Source: Micromonospora carbonacea
Lineage (GTDB): Bacteria; Actinomycetota; Actinomycetes; Mycobacteriales; Micromonosporaceae
DNA: 64,000 nucleotides
Assembly (NCBI RefSeq): GCF_014205165.1
Contig: NZ_JACHMZ010000001.1
Span: 3,702,501-3,766,500, forward strand
Direction: 5' to 3'
Shown: positions 1 through 8,120 of the stretch, one piece after another
Position numbering within the stretch: position 1 is the stretch's first letter
Layout of the letters: every line of letters begins with the position of its first letter
Translations under genes and position numbers: made by a program
Notes under the pieces: model-generated
Databases searched by the model: none
What the model saw: the letters and a program-made list of their open reading frames with translations, nothing else
What the model was told of the DNA's origin: nothing

Positions 1-1
1 C

Positions 2-751
2 ATCGCCCGGCAGCTCGACGTGACCGTCCCCGACCGGTCGTTCACCGTGGTCATCGGCCCGAACGCGTGCGGCAAGTCCACGCTGCTGCGGGCCCTCGCG
101 CGGATGCTCAAGCCCACCGCCGGCACCGTGCTGCTCGACGGGCGGGACATCCACGCCCAGCCGGCCCGCCGCGTCGCCCGCACCCTCGGCCTGCTCCCCC
201 AGAGCTCCACCGCACCCGACGGCATCACCGTCGCCGAGCTGGTGGCCCGGGGCCGCTACCCACACCAGGGGCTGCTGCGCCAGTGGTCCCGCGACGACGA
301 GCGGATCGTCGACGAGTCGATGGCCGCCACCGGCGTCGCCGACCTCGCCGACCGCCTCGTCGACGAGCTGTCCGGCGGGCAGCGGCAACGGGTGTGGATC
401 GCCATGGCCCTCGCCCAGCAGACCGAGCTGCTGCTGCTCGACGAGCCCACCACGTTCCTCGACATCGCCCACCAGATCGAGGTGCTCGACCTGTGCGCGA
501 CGCTGCACGAGGAGCAGGGGCGCACCCTCGTCGCGGTGCTGCACGACCTCAACCAGGCCGCCCGGTACGCCAGCCACCTCATCGCCATGCGCGACGGGCA
601 GGTGGTCGCCGCCGGCCCGCCCCGGGAGATCGTCACCGCCGACCTGGTCGAGCGGGTGTTCGGGCTGCCCTGCCGGGTCATCGACGACCCGGAGACGGGC
701 TCGCCGCTGGTGGTGCCGGCCGCCCGGCGCGTACCGGCCCCACGCCCCTGA
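2..751 (+). CDS. Iron-siderophore-type ABC transporter ATP-binding protein (5' end outside window)
   Basis: Cytoplasmic ATPase of the FecE/FepC type, which powers import of ferric siderophores or cobalamin. Visible are Walker A (GPNACGKST), the Q-loop region (LLPQSS), the ABC signature (LSGGQRQRVWIAMALAQ), Walker B (LLLLDEPTTFLDI) and the switch His (VLHDLNQ). The reading frame is open to the left edge (I-A-R-Q-L-D precedes the GTG at 20), so the true start is upstream; the GTG at 20 would cut off the first beta strand. Walker A has Ala-Cys where Gly-x is usual. Any permease and binding-protein partners lie outside the window. The C-terminal residues after about 230 are low-complexity. Its place at the edge of a biosynthetic locus is compatible with uptake of that product, but this is only inference. 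Confidence 0.9.
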   Translation: MARQLDVTVPDRSFTVVIGPNACGKSTLLRALARMLKPTAGTVLLDGRDIHAQPARRVARTLGLLPQSSTAPDGITVAELVARGRYPHQGLLRQWSRDDERIVDESMAATGVADLADRLVDELSGGQRQRVWIAMALAQQTELLLLDEPTTFLDIAHQIEVLDLCATLHEEQGRTLVAVLHDLNQAARYASHLIAMRDGQVVAAGPPREIVTADLVERVFGLPCRVIDDPETGSPLVVPAARRVPAPRP

Positions 752-842
752 CCGCCCGGCACCCGCACCCCGATCGCACCCCCGCCCGGCGGATGCTTCG
801 GACAAGATCGTGCTCGATCCGGAGGGGGCGGCGGGGAGGGCC

Positions 843-2339
843 TCACCCGTGCGGGCCGGTCGACGTCAGCGCGCGCTTGTCCGGCTTGCCGCTGGGCGCC
901 AGCGGGACCCGGTCGATCGGCTGGATCGTCTTCGGGGTCGCGGCCTCGCCCAGCGCCTGCGCCACGCGGGCGCGCAGGCGGGCGACGTCCGGGGTGCGGC
1001 CGGCGGCCGGCACCACGTACGCGTGCACCGCCTCCCCGGTGACGTCGTCGGGGCGGCCGACGACGTACGCCTCGGCGACGTCGGGGTCGGCGGCGAGGAC
1101 CCGTTCGATCGGGCCGGCGTGGACCAGGTTGGCGTTGACGATGACGACGTCCCGCGCCCGGCCGAGCAGGTGCAGGTAGCCGTCGTCGTCGAGGCGGGCC
1201 AGGTCGCGGGTGCGGACCCAGCCGTCGGTGAAGACGTCGGCGGTCTCGGCCGGGTCCGCCCAGTAGGCGGTGGCCTGCGCCGGGGTCCGCACGAACAGCT
1301 CACCCTCGGCGGCGGGGCGGCCGTGGGCGTCGCGGATGGACAGGTCGGTGACGGCGGGCGGGCGACCGACCGAGGCCAGCGCGGTCGGGGTGGCCAGCAT
1401 CTCGGCCGGCGTCACCATCGTGATCATGCCGGTTTCGGTCTGTCCGTAGCCGTGGAAGACCACCGGGCCGAGCACGTCGAGGGCCTCGGCGAGGCGGCTC
1501 GGAGTCAGCGGGGAGCCGGACACCACGAGGGCCCGCAGGCTGCTCAGGTCGGTCGGGTCGGCGCGCTGGGCCTGGACGAGCTGGTGCAGCTTGCCGACGG
1601 TGATGACGCTGGCGGTCGCCCGGTGCCGGGTGATCATGCCGGGAAAGCCGGGGGGGCGGGCGGCGACGAGGGTGCCGCCCGCGGTGAGGGCGAGGATGCC
1701 GTACTCCAGCATCACCTGGCTGCTCAGGGAACCGAAGACGAGGTAGCGGTCCAGACGGGAGGCGAGGTCGGCGATCGCCGGGGGCCAGCGGTCCGGGTAC
1801 GGGGACCAGGCTGCGCTCATCGCCGCGTACGTCTGGGCGCAGCCCTTGGGGTTGCCGGTGCTGCCGCTGGTCCAGATGATCCGGGCGACGTCGCCCGGTC
1901 GGCCGGCGGCGACCAGCGGACGGCCGTCGTCGCCGGTGTCGACGAGCTGGGCGAGGCGGGCGTCGTCGACGAGCGGCCCGGGGGCGCTGCCGAGCAGGTG
2001 GGCCTGCTGCGCCGGGGTCAGCCCGGGGCGGACGCCGGAGACGCGGGCACCGACGGCGAAGGCGGCGACGGTGGCCGCGAAGGCCTCCGGGGTGACGCCG
2101 AGGCGCAGCGCCAGCCCGGTGCCGGGGCCGACCCCGGCGGCGCGCAGCCCGGCGGCGACGCGGCGGACCAGCGCGGACATCTCGGCGGCGGTGACGATGC
2201 GGTCGCCGTCGGCGAAGACGGGCCGGTCGCCGCCGGTGGCGAGCAGGTCCAGGAGGGGCTGCGGCCAGACCTCGGCCGGCGCCGGCCAAGCCCAAGCCCG
2301 GGCCCGGGCCGGATCAGCGGATGTCGGATCAGTCGGCAT
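843..2339 (-). CDS. AMP-forming acyl-CoA synthetase / adenylate-forming ligase
   Basis: ANL-superfamily enzyme of 498 aa that activates a carboxylic acid as acyl-adenylate, probably for transfer to CoA or a carrier. Visible motifs are the P-loop WTSGSTGNPKG (about residue 172), GYGQTE (about 310), the hinge region TRDLARLDDDGYLHLLGR (about 385) and the catalytic C-terminal Lys in SGKPDKRAL. No carrier, condensation or reductase domain is attached. The start ATG at 2339 overlaps the end of the upstream flavoprotein gene by 11 bp, so the two are probably co-translated. Beside an MIO ammonia-lyase, a coumarate- or cinnamate-type acid is a natural candidate substrate (inference). A fatty or amino acid is equally allowed by what I can see. 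Confidence 0.88.
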   Translation of the reverse strand: MPTDPTSADPARARAWAWPAPAEVWPQPLLDLLATGGDRPVFADGDRIVTAAEMSALVRRVAAGLRAAGVGPGTGLALRLGVTPEAFAATVAAFAVGARVSGVRPGLTPAQQAHLLGSAPGPLVDDARLAQLVDTGDDGRPLVAAGRPGDVARIIWTSGSTGNPKGCAQTYAAMSAAWSPYPDRWPPAIADLASRLDRYLVFGSLSSQVMLEYGILALTAGGTLVAARPPGFPGMITRHRATASVITVGKLHQLVQAQRADPTDLSSLRALVVSGSPLTPSRLAEALDVLGPVVFHGYGQTETGMITMVTPAEMLATPTALASVGRPPAVTDLSIRDAHGRPAAEGELFVRTPAQATAYWADPAETADVFTDGWVRTRDLARLDDDGYLHLLGRARDVVIVNANLVHAGPIERVLAADPDVAEAYVVGRPDDVTGEAVHAYVVPAAGRTPDVARLRARVAQALGEAATPKTIQPIDRVPLAPSGKPDKRALTSTGPHG

Positions 2340-3876
2340 CGGACAGGACGCCCTTGACGAAGTGCACGAGCGGCTGCTGGTGCACGGCGGGCAGGTTCCA
2401 GTGGTTCTCCAGGTTCTCTGCCATGTGGTGCGTGGCGACGACCCGGCCGCCCCGGTGGACCCGTACGACGGGGTGCAGGTAGCTGGCGTCGTGGGCGTGC
2501 TCGGCGTCGTTCTCGGCGATCCGGGGGATCGTGACGTCGAAGGGGTCGACCTGGTCGTGGTCCGGGCCGTACTCCAGGGTGACCACGAAGGCGAACGGAT
2601 CGGGGCCGAGGCCGCCGTCGCTCAGGTAGGCGACGGGCACCTCCTCGTGGTAGCGGGCGGTGTCGCCGTCGACGGTGACGACGTCGCCGAGCACGGCGAA
2701 CTGCTGCCACAGCGCGGAGGTGCGGTTGATGCGGGCGATGATCGCGTCGGTGATCGCCTCGGGGGTGGCGTCGAGCGGAGCGGACGGCCACGGAACGTCG
2801 TGGTGGCGGGCGTTGAGGATGCGGTGCAGGGCGCGCGTGCCGTACCGGAAGCCGTGGATGAAGCCGCTGGTGGAGCGCTTGAAGTCGCGCTGCTGGGTGA
2901 GGGTGCCGGCGAAGTACAGGCCGGGCACGTTCACCGACTCGTACGCCGGGGTCTGCTCGGGGAAGCGGTCGTTGATGACCAGGCGCGGCCGGGCCGACGG
3001 GTCGAAGATGCTCGCGTCGAACCGGAAGCCGGTGCACAGGATCACCCGGTCGTAGTCGATCTGCCGGATCGCCTCGACGGAGCGGGCGTAGCGGAAGTCG
3101 ATGCGGTAGCCGCCGTCGTCCCGGCGGGCGATCCGCTCGATCGTGCCGTCGAGCACCGCGTTCTGCGACTTGAGCTGGTACGTGTCGAGGAAGTTGTTGT
3201 TGACCGCGCGCAGGTGCCCCACGTAGTGCGACTGCCACGCCAGCTTGATCGAGTGCGGGCCGGCGACGTGGATGACGGCGGCGGTCTCGACGAGGGCGTC
3301 GGCGGTCTCGAAGGCCGAGTTGCCCTTGCCGACGATGAGCACCCGCTGGTTGGCGAAGTCGTCGGGGTCGACGCTGACGGTGTCGTACCGCTCGGCGAGG
3401 TCGGCGCCCGCGATCGGCGGGACGTGGAGCTGGGAGACGCCGGTGGCGACGACGACCCGGCGGGCGGCCAGAGTGTCGCCGCCGGCGACGTCGACGGTGA
3501 ACAGCTCCCCGTCGCGGGCGATGCGGGTGACGCGGGTGTCGTAGCGGATCCGCAGGCCCCGGGCGAAGTCGACGAGGTAGCGCACGAGGTCGTCGGCGTG
3601 GGGGAAGTAGCGCCGGCTGTAGTGGCGAAACAGCAGCGCCTGGTCGTCGGTGAGCAGCGAGTTCCAGTCGGCGCGCAGGTTGAACTCGGGGTCGTCGGAG
3701 CCGGTCCAGACCTTGTTGATCGAGATGAGCTGCCGGTGGCGGGGGTAGGTGGCGAAGAACGTGCCCGGCCCCGGGCCGGCCTCCAGCACCAGGTGGTCGC
3801 GGCCGTCGCGCTCCAGCAGGGCGGCGAGCTGGAGCCCCGCCGGCCCGGCTCCGATGATCAGGTAGTCGAGCGTCAT
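2329..3876 (-). CDS. FOXRED2-like FAD/NAD(P)-dependent oxidoreductase (copy 1)
   Basis: Flavoprotein of 515 aa related to flavin-containing monooxygenases and FOXRED2. The N-terminus is a Rossmann FAD site (IIGAGPAGLQLA, about residues 6-17). A second nucleotide site is VLIVGKGNSAFETA (about 184). CTGF and PGLYFAGTLTQ mark the C-terminal FAD contacts. The stretch HYVGHLRAVNNN is nearly the same in the paralogue at 5438-7003. The family includes N- and C-oxygenases and simple oxidoreductases; the reaction here is unknown. The start ATG at 3876 faces the MIO gene across a 63-bp divergent promoter. The end overlaps the ligase gene by 11 bp. Confidence 0.85.
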   Translation of the reverse strand: MTLDYLIIGAGPAGLQLAALLERDGRDHLVLEAGPGPGTFFATYPRHRQLISINKVWTGSDDPEFNLRADWNSLLTDDQALLFRHYSRRYFPHADDLVRYLVDFARGLRIRYDTRVTRIARDGELFTVDVAGGDTLAARRVVVATGVSQLHVPPIAGADLAERYDTVSVDPDDFANQRVLIVGKGNSAFETADALVETAAVIHVAGPHSIKLAWQSHYVGHLRAVNNNFLDTYQLKSQNAVLDGTIERIARRDDGGYRIDFRYARSVEAIRQIDYDRVILCTGFRFDASIFDPSARPRLVINDRFPEQTPAYESVNVPGLYFAGTLTQQRDFKRSTSGFIHGFRYGTRALHRILNARHHDVPWPSAPLDATPEAITDAIIARINRTSALWQQFAVLGDVVTVDGDTARYHEEVPVAYLSDGGLGPDPFAFVVTLEYGPDHDQVDPFDVTIPRIAENDAEHAHDASYLHPVVRVHRGGRVVATHHMAENLENHWNLPAVHQQPLVHFVKGVLSDAD

Positions 3877-3898
3877 GCGGCGAAACGTAATCGCCCGA

Positions 3899-3916
3899 TC
3901 TCAGAGCGTTCTGAGA
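3899..3916. promoter_or_regulatory. Perfect 7-4-7 inverted repeat in divergent promoter
   Basis: TCTCAGA-gcgt-TCTGAGA lies in the 63-bp gap (3877-3939) between the two divergent starts at 3876 and 3940. A perfect dyad placed centrally in so short a promoter region is what an operator for both transcripts would look like. The TAGGGT at 3927 could be a -10-like element for the rightward gene. The cognate regulator is unknown. Confidence 0.5.
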
Positions 3917-3939
3917 ATCCGTCTCTAGGGTGCGGTCGC

Positions 3940-5448
3940 ATGACCACAGAGGTAGATATCGCCGCCCCGCTGCGGATCGCCGACCTGCGCGCCGCCCGCG
4001 ATCCGGTCCGGGTCGTGGTCTCGCCGCAGGTCCGCGACCGGGTCACGACCGCCCGCAGCTTCCTGTCCGAGGTGCTCGGCGACGACCGCGCGGTGTACGG
4101 CAGCACCACCGGCTTCGGCGCGCTCGTCGGGTACGCGGGTCGGGCCGACCTGCGCGACCAGGCCGACAACACCCTCGCCCACCTCGGCGCGGGACAGGGC
4201 CCCGACCTCGCGCCGGAGGTGGTCCGGGCGACGCTGCTGCTGCGGGCCTGGTCGCTGGCGCGGGGCGTGTCGGGGGTCTCCCCGCACGTCGTCGACGCCC
4301 TCGCGGCGATGCTGGCGACCACGTTCGTGCCGGCAGTGCCGCGCCTCGGCTCGGTGGGGGCCAGCGGGGACCTGATCCCGCTGGGCGCGGCGGCGCAGGC
4401 GTTGCGGGGCCGGGGGCACGCCTACGTGGACGGGGTGCGGCTGCCGGCGGCGCAGGCGCTTGCGCAGGCGGGCCTGGAGCCGCTGCCGCTGGACGGTCGG
4501 GATGCCCTCGCCCTGGTCAACGGCACGTCGCTGACTACGGCGGCGACCGCGCTGGCACTGTGGTCGGTGCGCGCGTCGCACCGGGCGGTGCAGGTGCTCA
4601 CCACCCTGCTGGCCGACCTGCTCGGCTGCGATCCACAGTTCCTCGACGCCCGGCTGCTGAACGCGTACGGGCACCCGGGGGCGATCGACGTGGGCGCGGC
4701 CATGCGGCGCGTCGGCGACGGGATCGTGGCGTCGGGCAAGCGCCCGCTGCAGGAGCCGTACAGCATCCGCTGCGCGCCGCAGCTGCTCGGCGCGGCCGAG
4801 GACGCGCTGCGCCACGTCGGCGCCGTCGTCGCCGCCGACCTGGGCAGCGTCAGCGACAACCCGCTGTTCTTCCCCGACGACGACGCCGTCGTGCACGGGG
4901 GCAACTTCTTCGGGCAGCCGGCGGCGTTCGCCGCCGACCTGCTGTCGATGGTCGTGGCGCAGGTCGGCAACCTCGCCGAGCGGCAGCTCGACCTGCTCGT
5001 CGACCCGAACCGCAACGGTGGGCTGCCGCCGATGCTCGCCGCCGGGCCGGGGCAGCAGCACGGGTTGCAGGGGGTGCAGTTGGCGTCGACCGCGCTGATC
5101 GCCGAGATCCGCCGGGACACGATGCCGGCGAGCATGCAGAGTTTGCCGACCAACCTGCACAACCAGGACGTCGTCCCGCTGGGCACCCAGGCCGCGCTGC
5201 GGGCGCTGGACCAGGCGCGGTTGCTGCACCTGATCGTCGGGTCGCTCGCGGTGGGGCTACGCCAGGCCGCGTACGTGGGCGCGCGCACGCCTTCCGCGCC
5301 CGGGTGCGCCGAGGTGCTGGCGGCGCTGGCGGAGGCCGTACCGCCGGTGGACCCGGACCGGCCGCTGGACGGCGACGTGCAACGCGCCGCCGATGTCGTC
5401 GAAACGCTCGTGACTTCTCTTCCCTGGGGTGACCGCCGTGACGCTTGA
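3940..5448 (+). CDS. MIO-dependent aromatic amino acid ammonia-lyase or aminomutase
   Basis: Member of the HAL/PAL/TAL family, 502 aa. The self-cyclising Ala-Ser-Gly that forms the MIO electrophile is in SVGASGDLIPLG (residues 141-143). The catalytic Tyr is in YGSTTGFG (Y53). YSIRCAPQ and the Asn in LPTNLHNQD match further family positions. The pair that sets substrate choice in this family aligns as His81-Leu82 (NTLAHLGAG), the His-Leu pattern of tyrosine-selective members rather than Phe-Leu or Ser-His; this alignment is by eye. The product would be 4-coumarate (lyase) or beta-tyrosine (mutase), which the sequence alone cannot separate. The ATG at 3940 was chosen because upstream codons have no homology. 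The end overlaps the next gene by 11 bp. Confidence 0.9.
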   Translation: MTTEVDIAAPLRIADLRAARDPVRVVVSPQVRDRVTTARSFLSEVLGDDRAVYGSTTGFGALVGYAGRADLRDQADNTLAHLGAGQGPDLAPEVVRATLLLRAWSLARGVSGVSPHVVDALAAMLATTFVPAVPRLGSVGASGDLIPLGAAAQALRGRGHAYVDGVRLPAAQALAQAGLEPLPLDGRDALALVNGTSLTTAATALALWSVRASHRAVQVLTTLLADLLGCDPQFLDARLLNAYGHPGAIDVGAAMRRVGDGIVASGKRPLQEPYSIRCAPQLLGAAEDALRHVGAVVAADLGSVSDNPLFFPDDDAVVHGGNFFGQPAAFAADLLSMVVAQVGNLAERQLDLLVDPNRNGGLPPMLAAGPGQQHGLQGVQLASTALIAEIRRDTMPASMQSLPTNLHNQDVVPLGTQAALRALDQARLLHLIVGSLAVGLRQAAYVGARTPSAPGCAEVLAALAEAVPPVDPDRPLDGDVQRAADVVETLVTSLPWGDRRDA

Positions 5449-7003
5449 TTACCTGATCATCGGGGCCGGGCCGGCCGGCCTCCAGTTGGCCGCCCTGCTG
5501 GAGGCCGACGGAAGGCGCGACTACCTGGTGCTGGAGGGCGCGGACTCCCCCGGCGCCTTCTTCGCCACCTTCCCCCGCCACCGGCAGCTCATCTCCATCA
5601 ACAAGCCGCACACCGGCTCCGACGACCCGGAGCTGAACCTGCGGCTGGACTGGAACTCGCTGCTCAGCGACGACCCGACGCTCCGGTTCACCGGCTACAC
5701 CGAGCGGTACTTCCCGCACGCCGACGTGATGGTCCGCTACCTGGCGGACTTCGCCGCGAAGACCGGGGCGCGGGTGCGCTACGGCGCGCGGGTGACGTCG
5801 GTGGGCCGGGTGGACGGGGTCTTCGAGGCCCGCACGGCCGGGGAGACGTTCCGGGCGCGGCGGCTGGTCGTCGCCACCGGCGTGTCGAAGCCGTACGAGC
5901 CGCCGATCCCGGGGCTGGAGCTGGCCGAGCGGTACGCGGACATGCCCGTCGACCCGCGTGACTACCTCGACCAGCGGGTGCTGATCATCGGCAAGGGCAA
6001 CTCCGCGTTCGAGACGGCGGAGAACCTGATGGAGACGACCACGCTGATCCACGTCGCCGGGCCCAGCTCGGTGCGGATGGCGTGGCGCACCCACTACGTG
6101 GGGCACCTGCGGGCGGTGAACAACAACTTCCTCGACACGTACCAGCTCAAGTCGGCCAACGCGATCCTCGACGGCGACGTGCGGCGCATCGAGCGCGACG
6201 GCACCGGGTTCACGGTGACGTTCTCGTTCTCGCGGGCGAACGAGGTCGTCAAGGAGCTGCGCTACGACCGGGTGCTCGCCTGCACCGGCTTCGCCTTCGA
6301 CGCGTCGATCTTCGACGACACCTGCCGCCCGGCGCTGGCCGTCAAGGGTCGCTTCCCGGCGCAGACTGCGGCGTGGGAGTCGGTGGACGTTCCCGGCCTG
6401 TACTTCGCCGGCACGCTCTCCCAGGAACGCGACTTCAAGCGCTCCACCAACGGTTTCATCCACGGCTTCCGCTACGCCGTACGGGCGCTGCACAAGATCC
6501 TAGAGCGGCGGTACGGGGACACGCCGTGGCCGGCGGAGAAGCTGGACGCCACGCCGAAGTCGATCGCCGACGCCGTCGTCGCCCGGGTCAACCGCACCTC
6601 GGCGCTGTGGCAGCAGTTCGGCGTCCTCGCCGACGTGGTCACCGTGGCCGGCCCGGACGCCCGCTACCACGAGGAGGTGCCGGTCGACTACTTCGCCGAG
6701 GAGGGGCTGCGCACCCCCGACCACGACTACGGGCACGCCTTCGTCGTCACCCTGGAGTACGGGCCGGACCACGACCAGGTGGACCCGTTCGACATCACGG
6801 TCAACCGGGTGGCGCAGGACGTCGTCGGGCAGGCGCACGACGCCGCGTACCTGCATCCGGTGGTCCGCCACCACCGCGACGGGCGGGTGGTGGCCACCCA
6901 CCACCTGGCGGAGAACCTGGAGAACCGCTGGGACCGGCCGGACGTGCACGTGACGCCGCTGGTCGCGTTCGTGGACCGCTGCCTGAGCGACGTCGAGGGC
7001 TGA
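5438..7003 (+). CDS. FOXRED2-like FAD/NAD(P)-dependent oxidoreductase (copy 2)
   Basis: Second flavoprotein of this type, 521 aa from the GTG at 5438. That start gives MTLDYLIIGAGPAG, matching the N-terminus of the copy at 2329-3876; an in-frame GTG at 5429 is the alternative. FAD site GAGPAGLQLA, NAD(P) site IIGKGNSAFETA, CTGF and PGLYFAGTLSQ are all kept. The two copies align over their full length, including HYVGHLRAVNNN and the C-terminal EYGPDHDQVDPFD block, so they come from a duplication and may act on related intermediates. The gene is coupled to the MIO gene (11-bp overlap) and followed after 1 bp by the hydroxyacid oxidase. Confidence 0.85.
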   Translation: MTLDYLIIGAGPAGLQLAALLEADGRRDYLVLEGADSPGAFFATFPRHRQLISINKPHTGSDDPELNLRLDWNSLLSDDPTLRFTGYTERYFPHADVMVRYLADFAAKTGARVRYGARVTSVGRVDGVFEARTAGETFRARRLVVATGVSKPYEPPIPGLELAERYADMPVDPRDYLDQRVLIIGKGNSAFETAENLMETTTLIHVAGPSSVRMAWRTHYVGHLRAVNNNFLDTYQLKSANAILDGDVRRIERDGTGFTVTFSFSRANEVVKELRYDRVLACTGFAFDASIFDDTCRPALAVKGRFPAQTAAWESVDVPGLYFAGTLSQERDFKRSTNGFIHGFRYAVRALHKILERRYGDTPWPAEKLDATPKSIADAVVARVNRTSALWQQFGVLADVVTVAGPDARYHEEVPVDYFAEEGLRTPDHDYGHAFVVTLEYGPDHDQVDPFDITVNRVAQDVVGQAHDAAYLHPVVRHHRDGRVVATHHLAENLENRWDRPDVHVTPLVAFVDRCLSDVEG

Positions 7004-7004
7004 G

Positions 7005-8120
7005 ATGCTCACGCTGGACGAGGCCGGGCTGAACCTGGCCGACGTGGCGGCCGAGGCGCGGCGTCGGCTGGAGCCGGCGCACTGGGACTTCTTCGCCGGC
7101 GGGGCCGGCGGGGAACGCACGGTCCGGGCCAACGAGGCGGCGTACACGCGGCGGTGGGTCGTGCCCCGGGTCCTGCGCGGTACGGGCGAGCGCGACCTGC
7201 GCATCTGTCTGCTCGGCGAGCCGGTCTCGATGCCGGTGCTGGTCGCGCCGACCGCGTTCCACCGGCTGGCCCACCCCGACGGCGAGGTGGCCACCGCGCG
7301 GGCCGCCGCCGAGGCCGGCACGGTGATGGTGGTCAGCATGGCGGCCACCCGGGGAGTCGAGGAGATCGCCGCGGCGGGCGGGCGGCTCTGGTTCCAGCTC
7401 TACCCGCAGCCGGACCTGGAGTTCACCGCCGCCGTGGTGCGACGGGCCGAGGCGGCCGGCTGCCGGGCCCTGGTCGTCACGGTCGACTCGCCCGTGTTCG
7501 GCCGGCGCGAGCGCGACCTGCGGCACGGCTTCGTCGAGCTGCCACCCGGGCTGGCCTGCGAGAACATGCGCGACACGGACGGTCGGGTGCGCAGCATCGA
7601 GATGGACGCCGGGCTGGGCTGGGAGCGGATCGCGTGGCTACGCGGCATCACGTCGCTGCCGATCCTGCTCAAGGGGGTGCTGCACCCGGCCGACGCCCGG
7701 CTGGCCGTCGCGCACGGCGTCGACGGCCTGCTGGTCTCCAACCACGGCGGCCGGCAGCTCGACGGCGCGCTGGCCACCCTGGACGCGTTGCCCGGGATCG
7801 TCGCGGCCGTCGGGGGGCGGCTGCCGGTGCTGGTCGACGGCGGCGTCCGGCGGGGCACGGACGTGCTGGTGGCGCTGGCGCTCGGCGCGACCGCCGTGCT
7901 GGTGGGGCGGCCGGTGCTGTGGGGGCTGGCCGTGGGCGGGGCGGCCGGGGTGCGGCACGTGCTGGACCTGCTGCGTGCCGACCTGGACCGGGCGCTGGCC
8001 CTGGCCGGCGCGGCCCGACCGGCCGACCTCGGCCCGGACCTCGTCGCCGGCCCGGACCTCGTCGCCGGCCCGGATCTCGTCGCCGGCTGCGGCCCCGTCG
8101 CCACGGTGGTGGGGGCATGA
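7005..8120 (+). CDS. FMN-dependent alpha-hydroxy acid oxidase/dehydrogenase
   Basis: TIM-barrel flavoenzyme of 371 aa in the glycolate/lactate/mandelate oxidase family, which oxidises 2-hydroxyacids to 2-oxoacids. Key residues are visible: the catalytic His247 and Arg250 in SNHGGRQLDG, the FMN-binding Lys223 in ILLKGV, QLYPQ near 131, and LVDGGVRRGTDV (FMN phosphate). 4-Hydroxymandelate oxidase, which works in hydroxyphenylglycine formation, belongs to this family and would suit a tyrosine-derived pathway. No hydroxymandelate synthase is visible here, so this is only a possibility. The C-terminus carries three copies of a 6-residue tandem repeat (GPDLVA) outside the catalytic fold. The stop overlaps the P450 start (ATGA). 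Confidence 0.87.
   Translation: MLTLDEAGLNLADVAAEARRRLEPAHWDFFAGGAGGERTVRANEAAYTRRWVVPRVLRGTGERDLRICLLGEPVSMPVLVAPTAFHRLAHPDGEVATARAAAEAGTVMVVSMAATRGVEEIAAAGGRLWFQLYPQPDLEFTAAVVRRAEAAGCRALVVTVDSPVFGRRERDLRHGFVELPPGLACENMRDTDGRVRSIEMDAGLGWERIAWLRGITSLPILLKGVLHPADARLAVAHGVDGLLVSNHGGRQLDGALATLDALPGIVAAVGGRLPVLVDGGVRRGTDVLVALALGATAVLVGRPVLWGLAVGGAAGVRHVLDLLRADLDRALALAGAARPADLGPDLVAGPDLVAGPDLVAGCGPVATVVGA
8031..8084 (+). repeat. 18-bp tandem repeat, three copies, in the 3' end of the hydroxyacid oxidase gene
   Basis: Three head-to-tail 18-bp units (8031-8048, 8049-8066, 8067-8084) encode Gly-Pro-Asp-Leu-Val-Ala each time. The third differs by one base. The repeat is in frame and ends 36 bp before the stop. 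Confidence 0.9.

Noticed and set aside
1846..3939. The open frame that runs 700 codons upstream of the MIO gene in the same frame
   Set aside because: It lies antisense to the ligase and flavoprotein genes, is Gly/Val/Asp-rich and without homology. The MIO protein begins normally at 3940.
7005..8120. Naming the FMN enzyme 4-hydroxymandelate oxidase (hmo)
   Set aside because: The family fits, but no hydroxymandelate synthase or HpgT-type aminotransferase is in the window, so the specific name is not supported.
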